Assembly (NCBI RefSeq): GCF_003841485.1
Contig: NZ_REFY01000005.1
Coordinates: forward strand, 310,001 to 374,000
Length of the DNA: 64,000 nucleotides
Origin: Natrarchaeobius halalkaliphilus
Lineage (GTDB): Archaea; Halobacteriota; Halobacteria; Halobacteriales; Natrialbaceae
Reading direction: 5' to 3'
Shown here: in pieces, positions 1 to 8,421 of the stretch
Numbering within the stretch: the stretch's first letter is position 1
How the letters are laid out: every line of letters begins with the position of its first letter
The notes under the pieces: generated by a model
Seen by the model: only the letters and a program-made list of their open reading frames with translations
Database searches by the model: none
What the model was told of the DNA's origin: nothing
Made by a program: the position numbers and the translations under genes

Positions 1-130
1 CCGGCTCGGAACCGTCGGTGATAACGACACTACCGATGCTCTCGTCGTCCATCATCGTCGCGAGTTGCTGTACCGATTCGTCCGTCGACGCCGTGACGAC
101 ATCGCTTCGCGCGAGGTTTGTTACGGGCAT
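1..130 (-). CDS. CBS-domain protein, N-terminal part only
   Basis: Reading the minus strand from an ATG at 128-130 gives 43 residues that run off the window edge. They begin MPVTNLARSDVVTAS and contain a pattern typical of the first half of a CBS domain (STDESVQQLATMMDDESIGS, then VVITDG). CBS domains bind adenine nucleotides and sense energy state or act as regulatory modules. A purine-rich GGGAGGGAG tract lies about 10 bases before the ATG and could be a ribosome binding site. The rest of the gene, and so its full architecture (stand-alone pair or fused to another domain), lies outside the window. Confidence 0.75.
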   Translation of the reverse strand, partial: MPVTNLARSDVVTASTDESVQQLATMMDDESIGSVVITDGSEP

Positions 131-289
131 GATTCGGATTTCTCCCTCCCACGCTCGAGACCATAATACCGTGTGCATAGCGTCATCGTCGAACTCTGTC
201 GCGAAGCGAGGACAGTCACGCGGACAACAACGGACAGCGAGCGATAGTGGCCAATAACTAACCGACCGGATGTGGTAGAAACACTCTCC

Positions 290-1642
290 ATGACCGACTC
301 GAGGCCGAACATCATCCTGATGCAGTGTCACGATCTCGGACAGTATCTCGGCTGTTACGGGACCGACGTCGAGACGCCGCGGATCGACGAGTTGGCCGAA
401 AGCGGCGCGCTCTTCGAAAATCACTTCGTGACGGCACCGCAGTGTTCGCCGAGTCGCGGCAGTTTCATGACCGGGCGATACCCACACGTCAACGGCCTGA
501 TGGGGCTTGCCCACGGCAACTGGGAACTCGAGGCGGGCGAGACGATCCTCCCCCAGTACCTCAGCCGGAACGGCTACGAGACCCACCTATTCGGCCTCCA
601 ACACATCACGCAGGATACTGATCGACTGGAGTACGACTACGTCCATTCGGAGGGGAACCTCTATCCGGGCGTTTCGCCGTCGGTCCATCAGGTCAACCGG
701 GCACGGAGCGTCGCTGACGTCGTTTCGGGGTTTCTCGATCGAGGAGCGTTCGAGTCACCGTTTTTCGCCACCGTTGGATTCTTCGAACTCCACCGCGTCG
801 AAGAGGAGAACGGACGGTTCGGGTTCGACGGCGACCGGTACGACACCGACGATCCGGACGAGGTACGACCGCTGTCGTATCTCCCCGACCGTCGCGGGAT
901 TCGCCACGACGTAGCGGAGATGCACGGAATGGTGTACGCCCTCGACGACGCCGTCGGAACCATACTCGATAGCCTCGAGTCGACCGATCTGAGCCAAGAG
1001 ACACTCGTGATCTTTACGACCGAACACGGGATCGCGTTCCCACGAGCCAAAGGGAGTTGTTACGATGCCGGTATCGAGGCGGCGCTCGTACTGCGCTGTC
1101 CGGAGATCGCTGACGACGGGAGTCGGTACGACGAACTCATCAGCAACGTCGACGTGTTGCCGACGCTGCTCGACCTCCTCGAGATAGAGATTCCGGCGAC
1201 GCTCGATGGGCGGAGTTTCGCGTCCATGTTGAGCGACGACGGAGCGTACGCGAGCCACGATCACATCTTCGCGGAAATGACGTGGCACGACATGTACAAT
1301 CCGGTCCGAGCCGTTCGAACGGACCGCTACAAGTACATTCGGAGCTTCTGGCACCTTCCGAAGGTGTATCTCACGAAAGACATCTTCGCGAGCGAGGCCG
1401 GCCGGATGGTTCGGGAGACGGACGGCGTTCCGCCGCGGCCCTACGAGGAACTGTACGACCTCACCGAGAGTCCACAGGAGGACGAAAACGTCGTGTACGA
1501 ACCGAAATATCAGGAGACCCGTCTCGATCTCTCCAGAATCCTTCGCGAGTGGATGATCGAAACGGACGATCCGCTGCTAAACGGACCCGTTCCACCCGGT
1601 GATTACGAGGAGATCACCGCCTGGCCGTCGGACGACACCTGA
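290..1642 (+). CDS. Sulfatase (type I, formylglycine-dependent family)
   Basis: This 450-residue protein belongs to the alkaline-phosphatase-like sulfatase family, whose members hydrolyse sulfate esters or sulfamates. The diagnostic C-x-P-S-R motif is CSPSR at residues 52-56; Cys52 would be converted to formylglycine. The N-terminal metal motif reads MQCHDLG rather than the common A-D-D-x-G, a variant I recall from some heparan N-sulfatase-like subfamilies. A second family element, TTEHG near residue 245, matches the T-x-x-H-G metal site. I start it at ATG 290 rather than an in-frame codon 18 bases upstream because MTDSRPNIIL fits family N termini. The substrate is unknown. The sugar-type ABC importer 4 kb downstream makes a sulfated sugar conceivable, which is inference only. 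Confidence 0.88.
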   Translation: MTDSRPNIILMQCHDLGQYLGCYGTDVETPRIDELAESGALFENHFVTAPQCSPSRGSFMTGRYPHVNGLMGLAHGNWELEAGETILPQYLSRNGYETHLFGLQHITQDTDRLEYDYVHSEGNLYPGVSPSVHQVNRARSVADVVSGFLDRGAFESPFFATVGFFELHRVEEENGRFGFDGDRYDTDDPDEVRPLSYLPDRRGIRHDVAEMHGMVYALDDAVGTILDSLESTDLSQETLVIFTTEHGIAFPRAKGSCYDAGIEAALVLRCPEIADDGSRYDELISNVDVLPTLLDLLEIEIPATLDGRSFASMLSDDGAYASHDHIFAEMTWHDMYNPVRAVRTDRYKYIRSFWHLPKVYLTKDIFASEAGRMVRETDGVPPRPYEELYDLTESPQEDENVVYEPKYQETRLDLSRILREWMIETDDPLLNGPVPPGDYEEITAWPSDDT

Positions 1643-1675
1643 TCGACCGAACCCGGACTCGAGATCGAAGCGGCG

Positions 1676-2092
1676 CTAGCGAACGACAGTGACCGGAACC
1701 GGTGCCCGACGAACGACCCGCTCGGCAACGCTTCCGAGCAGGACGCGTGATGCGCCCGACCGGCCGTGGCTACCGATCACGATGTGATCGACGCCCTCGT
1801 TCTCCGCGAACTCGACGATCGATCGAGCGGGATCACCCACGATCGTCTCGGTGGTTACGGAACGGTCGTGGGTCGCGAAGACGTCAGTGACCTCCTCGAA
1901 CAGTTCTTCGGCAGCCTCTCGCTGAGATTCGACTATCTCGTCGTAGGCAAAGGCGGCCGCTTCGCCGTACATGCTCGTATTCGGTGAGATGACGTGCAAC
2001 AACGTGAGATCGCGATCGGGAAACGTCTCCGCGGCGTGTTCGACTGCGCTCATCGCCGGCTCCGAGTCGTCGATCGGAACGAGAACGGCCAT
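1676..2092 (-). CDS. Universal stress protein, UspA family
   Basis: The product is 138 residues, the usual length of a single UspA domain. It starts MAVLVPIDDSEPAMSAVEHA, giving the beta-strand and Asp typical of the nucleotide site. Near the C terminus it has the ATP-binding signature G-2x-G-9x-G-S: GSHG through LLGS, residues about 107-121. Members of this family are cytoplasmic, often dimeric, ATP-binding stress or signalling proteins of mostly unknown target. The gene is convergent with the sulfatase and divergent from the DUF2267 gene at 2240. No sign of truncation. Confidence 0.92.
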   Translation of the reverse strand: MAVLVPIDDSEPAMSAVEHAAETFPDRDLTLLHVISPNTSMYGEAAAFAYDEIVESQREAAEELFEEVTDVFATHDRSVTTETIVGDPARSIVEFAENEGVDHIVIGSHGRSGASRVLLGSVAERVVRRAPVPVTVVR

Positions 2093-2239
2093 ACCGTCAG
2101 ATCACAGCCCAGCGTGAAAAAGCTAGGTGGGCAATCGATGTGGTCTCTGGACAGGCGATATAGTCTCCCACCTTTATTTTCGCAGACGGTGTACGAACGG
2201 TGCATCGAACTCGAAAGTGACGTTCCAGACATCCTCACA

Positions 2240-2629
2240 ATGAACTACAAAGAATTCATCGGACAGGTCCAGCACAGACTCGAGTACGCACAGTTCGGAC
2301 AGGCGGTTCGGGCGACCAGAGCGGTCCTGACGACGCTCGGTGAGCGCCTCCAGGAAGGCGAAGCGACCGACCTCGCGAGCCCGCTACCGATGGAGATCGA
2401 TCGCTACCTCACCACGGCGGACCACGGCCAGCGCTTTGACTATCAGGAGTTCCTCGACCGCGTCGCAACCCGAGAGGGCGTCGATCGATCCGATGCGAAC
2501 TACCACGCACAGCAACTGCTCGCCGTGGTCTCGGAGGTCGTTCCACCGGGGAATCTCGAGAAGGTCGACGCACAGCTACCCGAGGACTTCGAGCCACTCT
2601 TCGAACACGTAGAGCAAGCCCCGCAGTGA
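2240..2629 (+). CDS. DUF2267-family protein
   Basis: This 129-residue acidic protein starts MNYKEFIGQVQHRLE and matches my recollection of the DUF2267 family: an F-I-x-x-V-x-x-R-L start, repeated helical segments (one containing RAVLTTLGERL), and a later stretch ending in LPEDFEPLF. The biochemical role of the family is unknown. The frame is open further upstream to 1994, but that part overlaps the divergent uspA gene and its promoter, so I place the start at ATG 2240. In haloarchaea such genes often sit near stress proteins, which agrees with uspA next door; a functional link is inference. Confidence 0.78.
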   Translation: MNYKEFIGQVQHRLEYAQFGQAVRATRAVLTTLGERLQEGEATDLASPLPMEIDRYLTTADHGQRFDYQEFLDRVATREGVDRSDANYHAQQLLAVVSEVVPPGNLEKVDAQLPEDFEPLFEHVEQAPQ

Positions 2630-2751
2630 ACGACTTTGGCGGACCGAAGTCCGACCTCGGCGGGCCAGAGTCTCGGACGTGGTACGCGGCGAGCCGCTCG
2701 TGTCCCGAGCGCTTACCGGATGGTGAAACGGACGCACCGATCGGGCCATCC

Positions 2752-3501
2752 TTACCGTGGCTCGAGTGCGGCCGTTGCCCGCCGTGCCGTATCACGGAGG
2801 AGCGCGGCGTCGTCGGTGAACACCTCGAGTGCCACCGTTCCATCGAATCCCGCGAGGTGTTTCGTGACGACATCGTAGTCGATTTCTCCGGCCCCGATCG
2901 GAATGTGCGTATCGCCGCGGCTTCGAGCGTCGTGAACGTGGAGGTGTGAGACGAGATCGCCGTACCGCGAGAGAAACCGGTCGACACCGTCGTCACCGTC
3001 TTCCATGTACGCATGGCCGACGTCGAAGCAGACGCTCGTCTCCGTTTCGCGAGCGATATCTCCGAGCACCGTCAACTGGAGTCCGCGTTTCTGGTGGCCG
3101 ACGTTCTCGACGACGAGTTCGACGCCGGCGTCGGCGCCGGCCGCGCCGAGCGCCTCGAGTTGGTCCGCAAACACCGGCCTGAGATCCGTGTTATGTGGAT
3201 TTCGGGCCGTTCCGTGAAGCACGGCTTTCGTCGCGCCGGCGGAACCGGCCCACTCGAGTAACCGCGTCTGATAGGTGCGAATCGCGTCGTTGATCTCGGT
3301 TACCGGGGTCACGACGACCTGTTTGAACGGGAGATGAACGCAGAGTTCGGCACCGGCGTCGTCGAGAACCGCCTCGAGGCGATCAGCATCGATCTCGTCG
3401 GTTTCCGTTCCTTCGGCGATCGATAGCTCCGCGAAGTCGTAGCCCTCGATCGTTCGTTCCATCCGCTCGATCGAATCGCCAACGGTGAGACCGACGTCCA
3501 T
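2752..3501 (-). CDS. Sugar phosphate isomerase/epimerase-like TIM-barrel protein
   Basis: The 249-residue product resembles the AP endonuclease 2 / xylose isomerase-like TIM-barrel family. Visible elements are the N-terminal MDVGLTVGDS strand, ELCVHLPF, LVVENVGH with the Glu typical of a metal ligand, VCFDVGHAYM with Asp and His ligands, HLHVHDA, and a C-terminal VALEVF strand. These match the E-D-H-E metal site of this superfamily. The family includes sugar epimerases, hydroxypyruvate isomerase and endonuclease IV, so the substrate cannot be assigned. Its 3' end lies 122 bases after the DUF2267 gene on the opposite strand (convergent). A long A/T-rich gap lies upstream. Confidence 0.82.
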   Translation of the reverse strand: MDVGLTVGDSIERMERTIEGYDFAELSIAEGTETDEIDADRLEAVLDDAGAELCVHLPFKQVVVTPVTEINDAIRTYQTRLLEWAGSAGATKAVLHGTARNPHNTDLRPVFADQLEALGAAGADAGVELVVENVGHQKRGLQLTVLGDIARETETSVCFDVGHAYMEDGDDGVDRFLSRYGDLVSHLHVHDARSRGDTHIPIGAGEIDYDVVTKHLAGFDGTVALEVFTDDAALLRDTARRATAALEPR

Positions 3502-4557
3502 ATCGGTGGGGCGGTTGCCTGCTACATAAGGTCAGCGCTATCATCAGCATAGGACGGGTGGTCGACAGTTAAACCGTCCATCTCGATATTGGATGGCTGG
3601 GATCGAAAAAGTCAGAGACAGAGATATGGAGGACGCACATCAGGATCGTCGTTCGATCCGGTACTGGGTATTGAGCCAGACACGTAGATCACACAGTATA
3701 CTAATATCATATAGAGGTAAGACCATTTAGAACGAGTCTCGAATAGAGAGGGATGACTCATACTGAAAAAACACATCAACATAAAGACACACATTGAGAT
3801 ATGTCGGATTGGACCGCTTCGGTCGATCGAGATTATCGCAGTCCAAAAAGGGTGTAGAAATTCAGTAGACACTGAGGAAAACATAGACGGAATGACCCAA
3901 TAGAAGACAGAAAATACGAAACAGCACGTTCGATACACGAAACCATCAGATCAAAGAAGTGAAACAGCCTGCGTAATAACTACTAAGCGGATATTTATGC
4001 ACAAGAGACGACTATTTGATATATAAAGAGAGGCTGAGTGTTCAATCTGACCACTAGATTACACGACCGGAGTGTGGTTCGAAGCGAGTGTGGTTCGCTC
4101 CGAACCGTCAAAAGCGAACGACGACCGTCGAGAGCCGTGAGCCAACGATGCGAGCGAGAAGCGGGGATTGTACGACTGGCAGACGAATCCTTTCAAATCA
4201 CGCTAGAGGTTCCGGATTCATCGGTCCACGACCGTCTTGGTGCCACGTGAAGTGAACTTCGAGAAAATCGCCGTTCCAGGTGGACTAGTGGAAACGATCC
4301 GGAGTTGAGAGCGGATTGCGGCCGGCGGTAGTTCCGATCGAGGGATACGTTTTTGCCGACGGAGCAGAAACTGCTTGCCGTGATTTCACTGATCGATTGC
4401 CACCCGCCCGCACCCGCGATCGGACAGTCACGAACGGCGGCCGAACAGGAACGAATCGACTGGCAGTGTAGTCGTTCCGGCTGGACACTCGATCAGCGGC
4501 CCACCTGCAACGACTATCCGAAAAACCGACCTCGGTCACGGTCCGAGACACCGGCAG
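3502..4557. other. Gene-poor gap, A/T-rich then GC-rich
   Basis: About 1.05 kb without a gene I can support. Roughly 3600-4035 is strikingly A/T-rich for this genome. 4060-4160 holds short G/C-rich repeated words (GTGTGGTTCGAAGCGAGTGT and GAGCCGTGAGCC). At about 4164-4250 there is a short stretch with coding-like composition that ends in a stop. The same succession of A/T-rich DNA followed by GAGCGAG-type words occurs at 53.5-54.2 kb. It may be the scar of old mobile DNA, but no transposase or terminal repeat could be recognised. Confidence 0.5.
4164..4250 (+). pseudogene. Possible gene remnant (coding-like fragment)
   Basis: A stretch of about 28 codons ending in TGA reads like ordinary protein (IVRLADESFQITLEVPDSS and following), with halophile-like acidic residues. 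The frame upstream in 4038-4160 is made of repeat-like sequence and does not look like protein. It could be the 3' end of a decayed gene, or chance. I do not recognise the family. Confidence 0.2.
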
Positions 4558-5040
4558 ATGCCCGGCCGGGACGAGAGCACAACCGTGCGAATTGAACCGT
4601 ACAATCACGGCGTTCAGGAACACCCACTTCGCCACCCCGCCGACATCGTTCGGCATCACTACGACTACGGGTACAAGGAAACGTCGATCCTCCTGTTCGA
4701 CAACCTGAACGAGCGCGGGGTTCGAGCGGCCGGGAAACGGTTCCTGCCGTTGTACGGGGTCGGTGGATACTTCGTCCTCCTCGTCCTGACGATCGCCGTG
4801 GGAGGTGTACAGGGGGCCGTCACAGTAGTTGATCGGATTGCGCCGTCGATCCTTCGTCTCATACTTGTTTGCCTGTGGTTCTGTACTCCGTTACTCATCT
4901 ACTGGGACTGTCAAGCTGCTGAACGGTATCTTCGCCAGGATTGGAGTGGCGGAAAGCTAAACGCGTTGCTCGGGATCTTCGTGGGCCCGGGTGCGCTCTT
5001 TCTTCAGGTCCTGTATCGAATACGAAAGCTCCGATCGTAA
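4558..5040 (+). CDS. Hypothetical small membrane protein
   Basis: The 160-residue product has a soluble N-terminal part rich in His/Tyr/Asp (residues 1-60) and then three likely membrane segments at about 68-88, 98-116 and 134-152. These are separated by a short loop with WDCQAAERYLRQDW. I do not recognise a named family. The pattern of a charged tail followed by three hydrophobic helices resembles many haloarchaeal uncharacterised membrane proteins. It stands alone, 230 bases from the converging ABC transporter operon. An ATG at 4558 gives the whole open frame; no clear ribosome site was seen, so the start is uncertain. Confidence 0.6.
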   Translation: MPGRDESTTVRIEPYNHGVQEHPLRHPADIVRHHYDYGYKETSILLFDNLNERGVRAAGKRFLPLYGVGGYFVLLVLTIAVGGVQGAVTVVDRIAPSILRLILVCLWFCTPLLIYWDCQAAERYLRQDWSGGKLNALLGIFVGPGALFLQVLYRIRKLRS

Positions 5041-5270
5041 CAGCCACCTCCTTCCGGGTCGAGTCGATCGAGGAACGGTCCGTCTTCGACGACAATTACA
5101 CACCGCGAGCGTACCGATCAGCGATCGATCGCGAGAGGGGCGTCTCACGATCAGTTAGCCCGAAAAGTCACTCCGAATTGAAATACCGCTTTCGACGACA
5201 GTTGATGCACACGAAAGGGCGACGACCACGGTTCAATCGCAGGGACTATCCGTCCCACTGAAGTGGCGCG

Positions 5271-6422
5271 CTACCGTGATCGCGCAACGAGTTCTTCGGT
5301 TTCCCCGTCGAAGATGTACAGATCCGTGGTATCGATTTCGATCTGGACGGTCTCTTCTTCCTCGAGCGGGAGGTTGGTCGGAATGTGTGCTCGGAGCTCC
5401 CCTTCAGGACCGTCGACCGTCGCGAGCGCGCGGTCGTCGACCGGCTCCAACAGCTCCAAGGAACCTTCGAACTGTCCGCCGCTCGAGTTCATCTCGAGCG
5501 AGACGGCGATCGGACGGAAACCGACCCTCACGTCCGACCCGCTCAACGAGTCGCTGAAGTACTCAACATCGAACTCGATGGTGGTTCCGTGGACGTCGAT
5601 AGCGCCTCTCTCCTCGCTCAGATCCAGAACGTTGCCGTCGAAGTAGTTGATGCTGGGATTGCCGATGAAGCTTGCGACGAACGTATTAACGGGATAATTG
5701 TACAGTTCGTCGCGCGTTCCGACTTGCTCGATCTGGCCGTCGTTCATGACGGCAATCCGATCGCTCATCGTCATCGCCTCTTCCTGATCGTGGGTGACGT
5801 ACACCGTCGACTTCTCGAGGCGCTTGTGTACCTTCTGAATCTCCTTTCTGATCTCGACTTTCAGCTTCGCATCGAGATCGCTCAGCGGCTCGTCCATGAG
5901 GAACGCAACCGGATCCTGAACCAGCGTGCGCGCGAGGGCAGCTCGCTGGCGTTGACCGCCGCTGAGTTCGCCAGGGTACTTGTCCAGAAGCTCCCCGATC
6001 TGCATGATCTCCGCGGCCTCTCTGGCCTCTTCGTGGCGCTCGCTCTTTGGAACACCGATAACCTTGAGCGGATACGCGATGTTGTCGACGATCGTCATAT
6101 GTGGATACAGGGCGATGTTCTGGAACATCATCGCCATGTTCCGTTTGTTCGCGGGAATGTACGTCAGGTCCTCACCTTCGTGGGTGATCTGCCCGCTCGT
6201 GGGCGTCTCGAGTCCCGCGATACACCGGAGCGTGGTGGTCTTTCCACACCCCGACGGACCCACCAGCGTAACGAACTCGCCGTCTCCGATATCGAGCGAG
6301 ACGCCGTCAACAGCGACCTCGATCCCACCGGGAACGTCGAACTCCTTGCGCAAGTTATCGATCTTGATCGTCGGTTCTACATCCGTCTCGGGCACTTCCT
6401 GTTTCGTTTCGAGCGATGTCAT
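5271..6422 (-). CDS. ABC transporter ATP-binding protein, sugar-importer (MalK/UgpC) type
   Basis: This 383-residue ATPase would power the importer encoded just upstream. Visible motifs are Walker A GPSGCGKTT (residues 55-63), the Q-loop in MMFQNIALYPHM, signature LSGGQRQR, Walker B AFLMDEP, and the switch His in VYVTHDQEE. A C-terminal extension of about 130 residues is the TOBE/regulatory domain of the MalK group (COG3842/3839). It is the last gene of the operon binding protein, permease, permease, ATPase, starting 70 bases after the second permease. The start ATG at 6422 gives a leader of 18 residues before the first beta-strand. Confidence 0.95.
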   Translation of the reverse strand: MTSLETKQEVPETDVEPTIKIDNLRKEFDVPGGIEVAVDGVSLDIGDGEFVTLVGPSGCGKTTTLRCIAGLETPTSGQITHEGEDLTYIPANKRNMAMMFQNIALYPHMTIVDNIAYPLKVIGVPKSERHEEAREAAEIMQIGELLDKYPGELSGGQRQRAALARTLVQDPVAFLMDEPLSDLDAKLKVEIRKEIQKVHKRLEKSTVYVTHDQEEAMTMSDRIAVMNDGQIEQVGTRDELYNYPVNTFVASFIGNPSINYFDGNVLDLSEERGAIDVHGTTIEFDVEYFSDSLSGSDVRVGFRPIAVSLEMNSSGGQFEGSLELLEPVDDRALATVDGPEGELRAHIPTNLPLEEEETVQIEIDTTDLYIFDGETEELVARSR

Positions 6423-6492
6423 TGTTCTAGAGTCGTGTCTGTCGTTCGTGTGCGAGCGCCGCCGGTCGACCGGGCGAAATCGGTCGGGACCA

Positions 6493-7404
6493 CTAGCCGT
6501 TCCCCTCCACTCGGAATCCTTGAATGAGATACTTTTGCAAGGTGAACACGAAGATAAATGCGGGGATAATCGTGATAAAGCTTGCTGTCATCAGAGGTCC
6601 GTACAGCGTGTCGTCCTGGATCATGAAGTCCTCGACGCCGACCGTGAGGACCTGCATGCTCTGGTCGGACATGATTACCTTCGGAATCGTGTACTGATTC
6701 CACGAGATCGCGAAAGCGAAGATCGCAACCGCGATGATTCCGGGTTTCGCGATCGGTATCGCGATCTCGATCATCGACCGGAATCGACTTGCTCCCCCGA
6801 CCTGTGCCGACTCCTCCAATGAATACGGAACCGTCTGGAAGAACTTCCACATCAGCCACAGGGAAAACGGTAAAGCGAGTGCCGTGTGCGCCAAGGTCAG
6901 ACCGATGTAGGAGTTGAGGATACCGATCTCTCGCCAGAAGATGAACATCGGAATTGCCAGCAGGATGGCCGGGAACATGTAGCCAAACAGGACGCCTCGA
7001 GCGAACGTCTTTTTGAACGGCATGTCGATCCGTGCGAGTCCGTAGCCTCCGAACGTCGAGGCAACCACGGTCAACACAATCACACCGGAGGTGACGAGCA
7101 GGCTGTTGAACATGTACCGCGGGAACGACGAGAAGAACAACACGTAATGAAGGTTGTCCAACCCGTAGTGGGCGAGTTCGAACGAGATGAGCGGCGGATC
7201 CCTCGCCTGGAGCGTCGCCGGAAGTCGTATCGTCGAGTTGAGCATCCAGAGGATCGGGAACAACATGATCCCAACCCAGACGCCCAGAACGCCGTGTCCG
7301 AGCCATCGCATGATTCGGTTTCGCTGTGGGTACGACAAGCTCCCCCACAGGGGCAATCGATCCGCCAACGTCTCGTGAACGCTATCTGTGTCCTTCGTAG
7401 TCAT
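6493..7404 (-). CDS. ABC transporter permease, MalG-like
   Basis: A 303-residue inner-membrane permease of the carbohydrate uptake type 1 family. It has six apparent membrane segments and a cytoplasmic EAA loop (SLEESAQVGGASRFRSM, then IPIAKPG) that contacts the ATPase. Length and order are those of the second permease in CUT1 systems. Its start codon overlaps the stop of the preceding permease by four bases (ATGA), so the two are translationally coupled. A second long frame covers the same DNA but has no membrane pattern and was rejected. Confidence 0.94.
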   Translation of the reverse strand: MTTKDTDSVHETLADRLPLWGSLSYPQRNRIMRWLGHGVLGVWVGIMLFPILWMLNSTIRLPATLQARDPPLISFELAHYGLDNLHYVLFFSSFPRYMFNSLLVTSGVIVLTVVASTFGGYGLARIDMPFKKTFARGVLFGYMFPAILLAIPMFIFWREIGILNSYIGLTLAHTALALPFSLWLMWKFFQTVPYSLEESAQVGGASRFRSMIEIAIPIAKPGIIAVAIFAFAISWNQYTIPKVIMSDQSMQVLTVGVEDFMIQDDTLYGPLMTASFITIIPAFIFVFTLQKYLIQGFRVEGNG

Positions 7405-8354
7405 TCGACACGCACCTCCTCTTCAGGTTCGAGGACGATGAAATAGATGATTGCTGCGACGACCAGAATACCGAACAGTACGGTGGACATCGCCGCCGTG
7501 AGTCCGAGGTCGTATCCGATAAACGCCGTTTCGTAGGCGTAGACCGCAGACACCATCGTCGAGTCACCCGGACCTCCTCGAGTCAGAATCCAGACGCTAT
7601 CGAAGTGGAGGAACATCCACACGCCCCGGAGAAGGAGCACGATGAAGATGACCCCCTTGAGGTTCGGGAGCGTGATATCTCGGAACTGGCGCCACGCGCT
7701 GGCACCGCTGACCCGTGCAGCCTCGTAGTGACTGTCAGGGATGCTCTGTAGACGGGCAAGAGCCATGATCACGACGAACGCGGTGTACTTCCACCAGTTC
7801 ACCCCGATGACGGAGATCATCGCGTACGTGGAATCCCCGAACCAGGCGATCATGCCGTCGATCAGGCCGAGGTTGAGTAAAATCCAGTTGACGACCCCGT
7901 AAGTGGAGTTCCCCATCCAGTAAGCCATATACGCGACGATAGCCGTCGGGATCAGGTACCCCATCATGACCATCGCGCGGGCGAACCGATTGAAACGGAA
8001 CTCCCTGGCGACCAGAACCGCGATGAGAATCCCTGCAGTCGCCTGAAAGGCGACAGTCCCGATCGCGAACGTGGTCGAGCGGATGATCGAAGTGTGGAAC
8101 TGCTGGTCAGACCAGAGTATCCGATAGTTCTCGAGACCGTACCAGGTCCACTCGGGGTCGAAGATGAAGATATCGTGGAAGCCCGCGTATATCGCCCACA
8201 GAATCGGAACGATGTTGATGAGCGCAAATAGTGTTAGCGCCGGTAACACCGTAAGGAGCGCGAGGTTTCGCTTACTCGAGAGGGTTTCGAAGAGGCGATC
8301 CCTAACGCGGTGCCAACTCGATGTCCGATGTACAGTTTGAGACTTATGATCCAT
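7401..8354 (-). CDS. ABC transporter permease, MalF-like
   Basis: A 317-residue permease with an N-terminal helix (LTVLPALTLFALINIVPIL), five further membrane segments and an EAA loop near residue 215 (EAARVSGASAWRQFRDI, then LPNLKG). It is the first permease of the operon and pairs with the MalG-like protein at 6493. The gene lies 67 bases downstream of the binding-protein gene. Family members move sugars, glycerol-phosphate or related polyols across the cytoplasmic membrane; the actual substrate is not readable from the sequence. Confidence 0.94.
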   Translation of the reverse strand: MDHKSQTVHRTSSWHRVRDRLFETLSSKRNLALLTVLPALTLFALINIVPILWAIYAGFHDIFIFDPEWTWYGLENYRILWSDQQFHTSIIRSTTFAIGTVAFQATAGILIAVLVAREFRFNRFARAMVMMGYLIPTAIVAYMAYWMGNSTYGVVNWILLNLGLIDGMIAWFGDSTYAMISVIGVNWWKYTAFVVIMALARLQSIPDSHYEAARVSGASAWRQFRDITLPNLKGVIFIVLLLRGVWMFLHFDSVWILTRGGPGDSTMVSAVYAYETAFIGYDLGLTAAMSTVLFGILVVAAIIYFIVLEPEEEVRVE

Positions 8355-8421
8355 GTTGAGTGTCTGATTTCATGTTTATTATATCGAGGGGGTTCCGGCG
8401 GCCGAATCCACGGACCGGGAG

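Noticed and set aside
755-1354. Long minus-strand open frame of 199 codons inside the sulfatase
   Set aside because: Antisense to a clear gene; it arises from GC-rich codon structure and shows no family motifs.
3612-3938. Minus-strand frame of 108 codons with hydrophobic composition in the A/T-rich gap
   Set aside because: Codon use is A/T-rich with no GC bias at third positions, Cys/Met/Tyr-rich, no promoter or ribosome site; probably chance in low-GC DNA.
5385-6527. Plus-strand open frame of 380 codons across the ABC ATPase
   Set aside because: Antisense to an ATPase with all motifs intact; the translation is Arg/Val-rich without domains.
6419-7348. Minus-strand frame of 309 codons overlapping the MalG-like permease
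   Set aside because: Same strand but a different frame; very Arg/His-rich and without membrane segments, whereas the chosen frame has the EAA loop.
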